Assembly (NCBI GenBank): GCA_002359495.1
Contig: DENB01000068.1
Span: forward strand, 17,289-41,773
DNA length: 24,485 nt
Direction of reading: 5' to 3'
Origin: Enterobacteriaceae bacterium UBA2655
GTDB lineage: Bacteria > Pseudomonadota > Gammaproteobacteria > Enterobacterales > Enterobacteriaceae
Shown: positions 13,520 to 21,766 of the stretch, piece by piece
Numbering within the stretch: the first letter of the stretch is position 1
Layout of the letters: every line of letters starts with the position of its first letter
The notes under the pieces: generated by a model
Databases searched by the model: none
Told to the model about the DNA's origin: nothing
Seen by the model: only the letters and a program-made list of their open reading frames with translations
Program-made: the position numbers and the translations under genes

Positions 13520-15961
13520 ATGCCTAAGTTAAGATTTTTTTTACCTTTCCTTATGCTGTCTTTTATCCTGGCCGCGCCATCAAGAGCGTCGGCGGCCGAC
13601 GAAGCCGCCGCCGCTACGCAGGGAGAGGAGACCGCGCCGCAGGTGAATCCGGCGGTGGAACTGCCGAAAATGCAGAAGGTCCTCGATAAAATCAAAGGCC
13701 AGGTCTCTGGCGAAACCAATGAAAACCAGCTGAACCAGCTCAACGAGATGGCGCTGGAGCTCTCCGGCAACGCCGATACGCTCGGGCAGGCGCTGATCCC
13801 GCAGCGTCAGCAGCTGGACGGACAGCTGGAGGTGCTCGGCCCGGCCCCGAAAGCGGACAGCGGCGTAAAAGAGACGCCGGAGGTGACGCACAAGCGGCGT
13901 TCGCTGGAAAGTCAGAAAAGCAAGCTGGACGATCAGATCAAGCAGGCGCTGGCGATTAAAAACGGCGGGCTGGTGCTTTCGTCGCAGATCGTCAACCTGC
14001 GTCGCGACCATCTGAAAAACCAGCTGGCGCTGAATTCGGGCAGTATTCTCGGCCCGCGTTTCTGGGCGCCGCTGTTGAGCGTGCAGGATCTGGACGGCGA
14101 GAAGATCGCCGATTTCCGCGACGAACTGCAGGCGACGGCCGCGCTCTCCTGGGAGCCAGGCTGGCGCATCGGCACCCTGGGCTGGCTGCTCGCCGCGCTG
14201 CTGGTGATGACGCTGGGCCGCCGTTACGGTGAAGAGTTTCTCGCCTGGATCAGCATTCATAAACTGCCGGAAGGGCGGCTGCGCCGCAGCTTCCTGGCGG
14301 CGGCCATCGCGCTGACCACGCTGGCCGCCGTGGTGCTGGCGTTCAACTTTATCGCGCTGGCGTTTACCCGACGCGACGAGGTTTCCGACGACGTGCAGGG
14401 CTTCGTCGATCGGCTGGTGGAGCTTAGCGTCTTCTGCGGGCTGATCGCCGGCCTGGGGCGCGCCTTTCTCTCTACCCGCCGCCCCTCCTGGCGGCTGCCG
14501 CCGATGTCCGACCAGGTGGCGCAGGCGCTGAGGCCGTTTCCGCCCTTTACCGCCGCGCTGGTATTTATTTTCCAGACGGTGGAAGCGTTAAACTACAGCG
14601 TGGGCACCAGCCTCAACACCACGATTTTCGCCAATGGCCTGACGGCGCTGCTGATCGGCACCACCACGCTCGCCATCAGCATGCGCACCAACCGGATGCG
14701 GCGACGCATGGCGCTGGACGGCAATCCGCCGGAGGCGCGCTCCACGCTGGTGGGGCTGATCCAGATGGCCCTGACCCTGACCGGCGTCGCCATTTTAGCC
14801 TCGCTGATCGTCGGTTATGTCACGCTGGGCCGCTTCCTGAGTTATGAAGTGATCTGGTGCGGCATCCTGTTCGGCTCGTTCTATTTTCTCAGTCACCTGA
14901 TTAACGACGCCTGCGAAACGCTGTTTTCTACCGCGACCCCGACCGGCAGACGTATCCAGAGCTCGCTGAATATCGACGACCGCCATTTACAGCAGGCGGC
15001 CACGCTGCTGGCGGCGCTGGGCAAAACCCTGCTGATTTTGTTCGTCGCCATTGCGCTGCTGAACGGCACCTTCGCCTCCTCAACGCCGATCGAGCTGTTG
15101 CAGAAAGCGATTGAATTCTGGGGCGGCAAAGGGCTGGAGTCGCTGAACATCGTGCCGGCGCGGCTGGTGAATGCGCTGGTTTGCCTGATCGTCGGCATCT
15201 ATGTGCTGCGCTCGGTGCGCCGCTGGCTGGACAACGATTTCCTGCCGAAAACCACCATGGATACCGGCATGCGCGTGTCGCTGATCACGCTGTTCAGCAA
15301 CATCGGCTACGTGCTGATTATCCTGCTGACGCTGTCGATCATGGGACTGCAGTGGAACAAGCTGGCCTGGATCGTCAGCGCCCTGTCGGTGGGTATCGGT
15401 TTTGGTTTACAGGAGATCGTGAAGAACTTTATATCCGGTCTGATCCTGTTGACCGAACGGCCGGTAAAGGTCGGCGACCTGGTAAGCATCAGCGGCATTG
15501 AGGGCGACATTCGCCGCATCAACGTGCGCGCCACCGAAATCCAGTTAAGCGACAAATCGACGGTGATCGTGCCCAACTCGCAGCTTATCGCGCAAAACGT
15601 GCGTAACGCCACCATGGGCAATGCGCAGGGAGTGGCGACGATTTTGCTGACGTTCCCGCTGAACATCGATCCGGTGCGGGTGCGTGAAATCCTGCTGGAG
15701 GTCTATAACGAAAATGAACGCGTGCTGGAGCTGCCGGAGCCGTCGGTCACCTTTAAGGATTTGACGCCGCAGGGGATCGTGCTGAGCGTCACCGGCAACG
15801 TCGCCAGCCCGCGTCAGGTAGGCAGCGTAAAAAGCGACCTGCTGTTCGATATCCTGACGCGCCTGCGCAAAGAGGGCATTATGTTGTCGACGCCGCAGAC
15901 CATGATTATCGAACGCAGCAGGCAGCAGGCGGCCGACAGCGAGCCGGCGCCGCTGCCCTGA
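13520..15961 (+). CDS. Mechanosensitive channel, MscS family with DUF3772 N-terminal domain
   Basis: An 813-residue inner-membrane protein. A signal peptide (MPKLRFFLPFLMLSFILAAP, cleavage after ASA) leads to a periplasmic region of about 180 residues with coiled-coil/DUF3772 character (QLDGQLEVLG, RRSLESQKSKLDDQIKQALA). Roughly ten hydrophobic segments follow, then the MscS core: the pore-lining helix and beta domain around WIVSALSVGIGFGLQEIVKN, LILLTERPVKVGDLV and VIVPNSQLIAQNVRN (about residues 610-700). MscS channels release solutes on hypo-osmotic shock. The domain layout resembles large MscS homologues rather than E. coli MscK, MscM or YbiO. The frame is open from a GTG at 13451, but the ATG at 13520 starts the signal peptide; its ribosome-binding site (GGAAT) is weak. 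The coding sequence is GC-rich like the rest of the chromosome, although its first codons and leader are AT-rich. A strong terminator follows. Confidence 0.85.
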   Translation: MPKLRFFLPFLMLSFILAAPSRASAADEAAAATQGEETAPQVNPAVELPKMQKVLDKIKGQVSGETNENQLNQLNEMALELSGNADTLGQALIPQRQQLDGQLEVLGPAPKADSGVKETPEVTHKRRSLESQKSKLDDQIKQALAIKNGGLVLSSQIVNLRRDHLKNQLALNSGSILGPRFWAPLLSVQDLDGEKIADFRDELQATAALSWEPGWRIGTLGWLLAALLVMTLGRRYGEEFLAWISIHKLPEGRLRRSFLAAAIALTTLAAVVLAFNFIALAFTRRDEVSDDVQGFVDRLVELSVFCGLIAGLGRAFLSTRRPSWRLPPMSDQVAQALRPFPPFTAALVFIFQTVEALNYSVGTSLNTTIFANGLTALLIGTTTLAISMRTNRMRRRMALDGNPPEARSTLVGLIQMALTLTGVAILASLIVGYVTLGRFLSYEVIWCGILFGSFYFLSHLINDACETLFSTATPTGRRIQSSLNIDDRHLQQAATLLAALGKTLLILFVAIALLNGTFASSTPIELLQKAIEFWGGKGLESLNIVPARLVNALVCLIVGIYVLRSVRRWLDNDFLPKTTMDTGMRVSLITLFSNIGYVLIILLTLSIMGLQWNKLAWIVSALSVGIGFGLQEIVKNFISGLILLTERPVKVGDLVSISGIEGDIRRINVRATEIQLSDKSTVIVPNSQLIAQNVRNATMGNAQGVATILLTFPLNIDPVRVREILLEVYNENERVLELPEPSVTFKDLTPQGIVLSVTGNVASPRQVGSVKSDLLFDILTRLRKEGIMLSTPQTMIIERSRQQAADSEPAPLP

Positions 15962-15967
15962 TAGCTT

Positions 15968-15994
15968 AAAAGGCCGACAACGTTCGGCCTTTTT
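15968..15994. terminator. Bidirectional intrinsic terminator between the MscS gene and dld
   Basis: AAAAGGCCGA (15968-15977) and TCGGCCTTTT (15984-15993) form a 10-bp stem with a six-base loop. T-runs flank the GC core on both strands, so it can end both the MscS gene and the convergent dld transcript. Confidence 0.9.
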
Positions 15995-16005
15995 CATTTC
16001 TGCGG

Positions 16006-17718
16006 TTACGCCTGCTTCACGCCCCAGCCTTTCTGCTTGCTGGTTTTGCCGATGCCGGGGTTAAAGCTGTTGGTGGGATCGAGCTGACGATAAAAAGCCT
16101 GCAGCTGCGGTTTTGCCGCGTAGAGATGACCGACGTTGTGCTCGGCCGGATACTCCGCGCCGCGCGCGTTGAGCAGCGCCAGCATCTTCTCCTTTAGCGC
16201 ATGCACGTCCGCGCCTTTCTTCACGATGTAATCCTGATGGAAAACGTGGCAGAAAAAATGGCCGTAGTAAAGGCGATGGATCAGGTCGCGATCGAATTCC
16301 GCGGGCAGCGTCTCGAACCAGTCGCGATCGTTGCGGCGCAGGGCGATATCGAGCGCCAGAATATCCTCCACCTCATCGGTATGCACCGCCTGATAGCGCA
16401 CCGCCGCGCCCGCCGCGGCAAAGCGATGCAGGAAGGCGTGCGCTCCCTCTTTACCGGTGCACTCAAAATAGTCGCCGCCGCCTTCGCGGAAAAAGTTCTT
16501 GAGATAGCTGCGCGCCTCCGTCACGCCGCCGCCGGACATTTTCAACAGCAGGTGATGCTCATAGCGATCGCGGTACTGCTTCATGCGTTTCGGCAGATGC
16601 GTGGGGAAAAGCTGGCTCAGGTGCTGCATCAGGCGATCGCTGAAGTGCGGTTTGATGAAAGGCGCTTTCGCCAGCCAGGCGTCGGCGCGCCCTTTCAGGG
16701 TAAAAAAGCGCGGCAGCTTGTCGGTGCCCAGCTTATCGATCATCAGGAAAGTATCTTTGCCGTAGGCTTCGGCGATATCGAACATGTCGCGGTGCATATA
16801 TTCGCCCGCGACCGGCAGATTGGCGAAATGGGCGAGAATATGGCGGCGAATGTCGCTCAGCACGGCGGGATCGTTGCTGCCGATATTGAACACCTGCTGC
16901 TGCGGCTCGGCGGGGAAGGTATCAAGCCGCACGGCGAACACCGCCAGTTTGCCGGCACAGCCGGACGCTTCATACAGGTGGCTCGCGTCCGCGTTGAAAC
17001 GCGCCGGGGTATCGGCGTTGATGTCGCGCACGCGCGTGCTGTAATCGGGGTCGGAGGCGTGACGCTCATCATACAGTACGTCCGCAGGCTGCCAGCGGTC
17101 GTCATCGAGACGGCCCAGAATCTCCTCTGCCGTGGCGCCGAGCTGGATGCCGAGATGGTTCACCAGCCGCAGCTTGCCCTGTTCGTCAATCTGCGCGTAA
17201 AGCGCCAGTTCGCTGTAGGCCGGGCCGCGTTTAATCAGCGCGCCGCCGGAGTTATTGCAGACGCCGCCCAGCACCGAGGCACCAATGCATGAGGAGCCGA
17301 TCACCGAGTGCGGCTCGCGGCCCAGCGGCTTCAGCGCGCGCTCCAGCTGCCAGAGCGTGGTGCCGGGAAAGGCCAGCACCTGTTTGCCCTTGTCGATCAG
17401 CTGCAGCTTATCGAGGCGCAGCGTGCTGACGATGACGATATCGCGATCGTAGTCGCTGCCGTGCGGCGTCGAACCTTCCGTCAGGCCGGTATTGGCGGCC
17501 TGCATCAAAATAATCGCATCGGCGCTGACCAGCGCCTGCAATACGCGCCATAATTCCAGCAGCGAGCCGGGAAACGCCACCGCCAGTGCATCGCCTTCGC
17601 CGGAGCGAAAGCCTTTGCGATAGCGCGCCGTCTGCGCGGCATCGGTCAGAAGATGAGAGGGACCCACGAGGCGGCGCAGCGTCGCCAGCAGCGCGGAGCG
17701 GGAGAAAGAGTCGGTCAT
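16006..17718 (-). CDS. dld: Quinone-dependent D-lactate dehydrogenase Dld
   Basis: A 570-residue peripheral membrane flavoprotein, one residue shorter than E. coli Dld, that oxidises D-lactate to pyruvate and passes electrons to quinone. The FAD-binding PCMH-type domain shows AANTGLTEGSTPHGSDYDRD (about 74-93) and IGSSCIGASVLGGVCNNSGG (about 140-159). The membrane-binding and C-terminal parts show HRDMFDIAEAYGKDTF, SGGGVTEARSYLKNFF, YGHFFCHVFHQDYIVKKG, EHNVGHLYAAKPQL and the final SFNPGIGKTS. The start at 17718 is the only ATG fitting the family N-terminus. It is divergent from bglX across about 160 bases, as in E. coli where dld lies between pbpG and bglX; a TACAGT about 30 bases upstream of the start might be its -10. 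It ends at the shared bidirectional terminator. Confidence 0.95.
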   Translation of the reverse strand: MTDSFSRSALLATLRRLVGPSHLLTDAAQTARYRKGFRSGEGDALAVAFPGSLLELWRVLQALVSADAIILMQAANTGLTEGSTPHGSDYDRDIVIVSTLRLDKLQLIDKGKQVLAFPGTTLWQLERALKPLGREPHSVIGSSCIGASVLGGVCNNSGGALIKRGPAYSELALYAQIDEQGKLRLVNHLGIQLGATAEEILGRLDDDRWQPADVLYDERHASDPDYSTRVRDINADTPARFNADASHLYEASGCAGKLAVFAVRLDTFPAEPQQQVFNIGSNDPAVLSDIRRHILAHFANLPVAGEYMHRDMFDIAEAYGKDTFLMIDKLGTDKLPRFFTLKGRADAWLAKAPFIKPHFSDRLMQHLSQLFPTHLPKRMKQYRDRYEHHLLLKMSGGGVTEARSYLKNFFREGGGDYFECTGKEGAHAFLHRFAAAGAAVRYQAVHTDEVEDILALDIALRRNDRDWFETLPAEFDRDLIHRLYYGHFFCHVFHQDYIVKKGADVHALKEKMLALLNARGAEYPAEHNVGHLYAAKPQLQAFYRQLDPTNSFNPGIGKTSKQKGWGVKQA

Positions 17719-17880
17719 CGGCGTATCCTTTCGTTACCTTGCGTCCTTACTGTAGCACGGCGCGGGAAAATGGCTCGCCGCGCAACGCTACCTGCCGCTC
17801 GCATCTTGTGGCACACTGGCGCACATCCGCTATAACGCATAATCTTGTTATCGCGCAGTCATTTAAGAGAACCCAAACTG

Positions 17881-20178
17881 ATGAAATGGATTTATTCTGT
17901 TAGCCTGGCCGTCTCCCTGGCCATTCAGCCCGCTCTGGCCGACGATCTGTTTGGCCCCCATCCGATGACCCCCGAGGCGCGCGACGCCTTCGTCAGCCAA
18001 CTGCTGACGAAAATGACGCTGGATGAAAAAATCGGCCAACTGCGGCTGATCAGCGTCGGGCCGGATAATCCCAAAGAGGCGATCCGCGATATGATCCAGA
18101 AAGGGCAGGTGGGGGCGATCTTCAACACCGTTACCCGTCCCGATATCCGCGCCATGCAGGATCAGGTAATGCAGCTCAGCCGCCTGAAAATTCCACTGTT
18201 TTTTGCCTATGACGTGGTGCACGGCCAGCGCACCATCTTTCCGATCCCGCTGGGACTGGCGGCGAGCTGGGATCTGGACGCGGTGCATACCGTCGGCCGC
18301 GTTTCCGCTTATGAAGCCGCCGACGACGGGCTGAACATGACCTGGGCGCCGATGGTGGACGTCAGCCGCGAGCCGCGTTGGGGCCGGGGCTCGGAAGGCT
18401 TCGGCGAAGATACCTTCCTCACTTCGCAGATGGGGCGCGCAATGGTCGAGGCGATGCAGGGCAAAAGCCCCGCCGATCGCTATGCGGTGATGACCAGCGT
18501 GAAGCACTTCGCGCTCTACGGCGCGGTGGAGGGCGGGCGCGATTACAATACCGTGGATATGAGTCCGCAGCGCATGTTCCAGGATTACATGCCACCTTAT
18601 AAAGCCTCGCTGGATGCCGGCAGCGGCGGCGTCATGGTCTCGCTGAACTCCATCAACGGCGTGCCGGCGACCGCCGACAGCTGGCTGCTGAAAGATCTGC
18701 TGCGCGACCAATGGAAATTCAAAGGCATCACCATCAGCGATCACGGCGCCATTAAAGAGCTGATCAAACACGGCGTGGCGGGCGATCCGCAGGAGGCGGT
18801 GCGCATCGCGCTCAAGTCGGGCATCGACATGAGCATGAGCGACGAATATTACAGCAAGTACCTGCCGGGGCTGGTGAAAAGCGGCGCGGTAAGCATGGCG
18901 GAGATCGACGACGCGACGCGTCACGTGCTGAACGTAAAGTACGATATGGGGCTGTTTAACGATCCTTACAGCCATCTCGGCGCCAAAGAGAGCGATCCGC
19001 AGGACACCAATGCGGAAAGCCGTCTGCATCGCGCCGAGGCGCGCGACGTGGCGCGTAAAAGCATCGTGCTGCTGAAGAACCGTCTGGAAACGCTGCCGCT
19101 GAAGAAAAGCGGCACCATCGCGCTGATCGGCCCGCTGGCCGACAGCCAGCGCGACATTATGGGCAGCTGGTCGGCGGCGGGCGTGGCGAAGCAGTCGGTA
19201 TCGCTGTTGCAGGGCATGCGCAACGCGACGGCGGGCAAAGCGACGCTGCTGTACGCCAAAGGGGCGAACATCTCCGACAACAAAGGCATTCAGGATTTCC
19301 TCAACCTGTATGAAAAGGCAGTCACGGTGGATACGCGCACGCCGCAGCAGATGATTGACGAGGCGGTGGAGAAGGCGAAGCAGGCGGACGTGGTGGTCGC
19401 GGCGGTCGGCGAAGCGCAGGGCATGGCGCATGAGGCGTCGAGCCGCAGCGAGCTGAATATTCCGCCCAGCCAGCAGAAACTGCTGGCGGCGCTGAAGGCG
19501 ACGGGCAAACCGCTGGTGATCGTCATGATGAACGGCCGTCCGCTTTCGCTGGCGAAGGAGGATCGCATGGCGGACGCGATGCTGGAAACCTGGTTCAGCG
19601 GCACCGAAGGGGGCAACGCCATCGCCGACGTGCTGTTCGGCGACTACAACCCGTCCGGCAAACTGCCGGTCTCCTTCCCGCGCTCGGTAGGACAGATCCC
19701 GATCTACTACAACCATCTGCCGACCGGCCGACCCTATAACTTCGCCAAACCGAACAAGTACACTTCGCACTACTACGACGCGGTAAACGGCCCGCTCTAT
19801 CCCTTCGGCTATGGCCTGAGCTATACCCGCTTCACGCTCTCGCCGGTGCAAATGTCGGCGGAAACCATGCCGCGCGACGGGACGGTGGAAGCGAGCGTAA
19901 CCGTGACCAACAGCGGCGCGCGCGACGGCGCGACCGTGGTGCAGATGTACCTGAACGATCCGGTCGCGACGCTGAGCCGTCCGGTCGCCGAGCTGCGCGG
20001 CTTTAAGCGCATCATGCTGAAAGCGGGCGAATCGCAAACCGTGACCTTTAAGATCGACGTCGACGCGCTGAAATTCTGGAACCAGAAAATGCAGCAGGTA
20101 GCGGAGCCGGGCAAATTTAATGTGATGATCGGGCTGGATTCCGTCCGCACCCAGGATGCACAATTCACCTATCTTTAA
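17881..20178 (+). CDS. bglX: Periplasmic beta-glucosidase BglX
   Basis: A 765-residue glycoside hydrolase family 3 enzyme, exactly the length of E. coli BglX. It hydrolyses beta-glucosides in the periplasm. The signal peptide MKWIYSVSLAVSLAIQPALA is cleaved before DDLFG. The GH3 N-terminal barrel shows KIGQLRLISVGPDNPKEAI, RWGRGSEGFGEDTFLTSQM, KHFALYGAVEGG and ITISDHGAIKEL with the nucleophile Asp287. The C-terminal GH3 domain carries VVAAVGEAQGMAHEASSRSE (region of the acid/base) and WFSGTEGGNAIADVLFGDYN, and a fibronectin-III-like domain (VTNSGARDGATVVQMYL) ends the protein. The frame is open from 17845, but 17881 gives the signal peptide and AAGAGA lies upstream. A TATAAC (17832-17837) or CATAAT nearby may be the -10. 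The MpaB-family gene follows 32 bases later, possibly read through. Confidence 0.96.
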   Translation: MKWIYSVSLAVSLAIQPALADDLFGPHPMTPEARDAFVSQLLTKMTLDEKIGQLRLISVGPDNPKEAIRDMIQKGQVGAIFNTVTRPDIRAMQDQVMQLSRLKIPLFFAYDVVHGQRTIFPIPLGLAASWDLDAVHTVGRVSAYEAADDGLNMTWAPMVDVSREPRWGRGSEGFGEDTFLTSQMGRAMVEAMQGKSPADRYAVMTSVKHFALYGAVEGGRDYNTVDMSPQRMFQDYMPPYKASLDAGSGGVMVSLNSINGVPATADSWLLKDLLRDQWKFKGITISDHGAIKELIKHGVAGDPQEAVRIALKSGIDMSMSDEYYSKYLPGLVKSGAVSMAEIDDATRHVLNVKYDMGLFNDPYSHLGAKESDPQDTNAESRLHRAEARDVARKSIVLLKNRLETLPLKKSGTIALIGPLADSQRDIMGSWSAAGVAKQSVSLLQGMRNATAGKATLLYAKGANISDNKGIQDFLNLYEKAVTVDTRTPQQMIDEAVEKAKQADVVVAAVGEAQGMAHEASSRSELNIPPSQQKLLAALKATGKPLVIVMMNGRPLSLAKEDRMADAMLETWFSGTEGGNAIADVLFGDYNPSGKLPVSFPRSVGQIPIYYNHLPTGRPYNFAKPNKYTSHYYDAVNGPLYPFGYGLSYTRFTLSPVQMSAETMPRDGTVEASVTVTNSGARDGATVVQMYLNDPVATLSRPVAELRGFKRIMLKAGESQTVTFKIDVDALKFWNQKMQQVAEPGKFNVMIGLDSVRTQDAQFTYL

Positions 20179-20210
20179 CTTTTGACGGGCCGCTGCGGTG
20201 GCCCCTGACT

Positions 20211-21083
20211 ATGAAACTTCTTCGTCAACGCATCGAGCGCCAGGTCTTTCGCCTGAACGGCCTGTCGCTGAATGAATTCGATCTTTCCCAGCCGCCGGGC
20301 GATCCGGGGCTGTTCGGCCCGGACAGCGTCATCTGGCGGGTGCACGGCGACTTCGCCTCGATGATGTGCGGCGGCATCAGCGCGCTGCTGCTTCAGATGC
20401 TGCACCCGTCCGCGCTGGCCGGCGTCTGGGATCACTCAAACTTTCGTCAAGATATGCTGGGGCGCCTGCGGCGCACCAGTCAGTTCATCGCCGTCACGAC
20501 GTTCGGCAACCGGGCCGACGCCCGGACGCTGATCGAGCGCGTGAAGCGCATTCATCTGCGGGTCAGCGGCGTGGACGCTTACGGCCAGCAGTACGCCGCC
20601 AGCGATCCGCATCTGCTCACCTGGGTGCATGTGGCGGAGACCAGCCGTTTCCTCGCCTCCCATCTGCGCTATAAAAACCCGCAGCTCAGCGGGACGGATC
20701 AGGATCGCTACTACGCGGAAGCGGCGCTGATTGCCGAAGCGCTGGGCGCGGAAGGCGTGCCGAAAAGCCGCGCGGCGGTCGCCGACTATTTTCATCACAT
20801 GCGTGGCGAGCTGAGGGTCGACGAGCGCACGCGCGAAGTGACGCGCCTGTTGATGAACGCGCCGGCGCCCAGCTGGCAGGCGAAGCCGGTGATGAAAGTG
20901 ATGCTGAAAGCGGGCGTCAGCCTGATGCCGGAGTGGGCGCAGCAGCAGAGCGGCTACCATTTCAGCAGGCTGGAACGCCTGGCGCTCGATCGGCAAATTC
21001 AGCTGATCGCCGCCGGCCTGCGCTGGTCGATTCAGCGCGGCGCTTATCATAAGGCGATGAAGCGCATGGGGCGCGTCCGCTGA
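20211..21083 (+). CDS. MpaB-family oxygenase (DUF2236, rubber oxygenase-like fold)
   Basis: A 290-residue protein without signal peptide. It carries the conserved pattern of the ER-bound oxygenase MpaB/Lcp (DUF2236) family: LFGPDSVIWRVHGDF, LLLQMLHPSALAGVWDHS, RTSQFIAVTTFG and HLLTWVHVAETSRFL. The His residues in MLHP, DHS and WVHVAE are candidates for the b-type heme ligands known in latex-clearing protein; which ones serve here cannot be decided. Fungal MpaB cleaves a farnesyl chain in mycophenolic acid synthesis and Lcp cleaves polyisoprene; most bacterial members have no assigned substrate. The ATG at 20211 is the first good start but has no clear ribosome-binding site. The gap to bglX is 32 bases with a short GC-rich stem (GGGCC/GGCCC) lacking a T-run, so co-transcription with bglX is possible. 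Confidence 0.82.
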   Translation: MKLLRQRIERQVFRLNGLSLNEFDLSQPPGDPGLFGPDSVIWRVHGDFASMMCGGISALLLQMLHPSALAGVWDHSNFRQDMLGRLRRTSQFIAVTTFGNRADARTLIERVKRIHLRVSGVDAYGQQYAASDPHLLTWVHVAETSRFLASHLRYKNPQLSGTDQDRYYAEAALIAEALGAEGVPKSRAAVADYFHHMRGELRVDERTREVTRLLMNAPAPSWQAKPVMKVMLKAGVSLMPEWAQQQSGYHFSRLERLALDRQIQLIAAGLRWSIQRGAYHKAMKRMGRVR

Positions 21084-21202
21084 GCGGCCCGGCGGAAATA
21101 ATGCTTAAGCGGCGCTGGCCTGTTAAGGACGGTTGGCGACGCATTGAAAAGAATTACATCGCCCGGACTGAAAGATGCCGCGCGGGAAAACGTTACCCGG
21201 CT

Positions 21203-21505
21203 TTAACGATGAAACTCATCGCGCGTCGCCGTATAGGTGCGCGGCCTTTTCATCTGCTGAAACAGCGCTTCGCGGCGCAGATGATAGCGATAGAGCAACA
21301 GCCCCAGTCCGATCCCCATCACCGCCAGCGCGAAAAGGCTGTACCAGATATCGGTAGGAAAAATCAGCAGCGCCAGCAGGCCGCTGAAAAAAACCGCTAA
21401 TGAAATCATGATGGCGCTGTAACGCAAAAACAGCCAGGCCAGCACGGCGTAAATAACCGCCTCTCGGATGCCAATATCAAGGATGTGCACGATGTCCCAC
21501 TCCAT
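21203..21505 (-). CDS. Small integral membrane protein of unknown function
   Basis: A 100-residue frame with three hydrophobic segments (about 14-28, 30-50 and 52-72) and a basic C-terminal tail containing YRYHLRREALFQQMKRPR, which by the positive-inside rule should be cytoplasmic. I do not recognise the family. The sequence reads as a real protein: well spaced hydrophobic helices, and a GC and codon pattern like its neighbours. No longer frame overlaps it on the opposite strand except a less plausible one (21101-21400). The start at 21505 has no recognisable ribosome-binding site. It is divergent from the SUFU-domain gene and convergent with the MpaB-family gene; a palindromic TAACATGTTA lies about 30 bases upstream. 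Confidence 0.65.
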   Translation of the reverse strand: MEWDIVHILDIGIREAVIYAVLAWLFLRYSAIMISLAVFFSGLLALLIFPTDIWYSLFALAVMGIGLGLLLYRYHLRREALFQQMKRPRTYTATRDEFHR

Positions 21506-21766
21506 GTGTAACGACAGGGTAAAGCGACGTTAACATGTTACACAGTGAAAAAATGTCGAAATAAATTACAGCCTCAGGCGTAGAGACGGTAAAGAAAATG
21601 TTATGTTCTGGCGCATTGTTGCCGCTTCGCCTGGCGCAGTCTATCAGAATTGATAATATTCACAGCCCGCACTTTGAGATTTTTACCCTTGTCTCGCATG
21701 GCACGAGTGCCGATCCTGCTCTATTCTCGGGGAAAATGGATTCCTCCACGCTTTTGTCGAGGCACT

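Noticed and set aside
17863..20163. A 766-codon open frame on the minus strand opposite bglX
   Set aside because: It mirrors bglX codon for codon, is rich in His/Arg/Gln with no recognisable domain, and bglX is a clear family member. This is a by-product of GC-rich codon usage.
20187..20206. Short GC-rich hairpin between bglX and the MpaB-family gene as a terminator
   Set aside because: The stem is short with a wobble interior and no T-run follows, so read-through is likely.
21700..21711. GGCAC-GA-GTGCC inverted repeat upstream of the SUFU-domain gene as an operator
   Set aside because: Only five base pairs, with no promoter elements around it that could give it a role.
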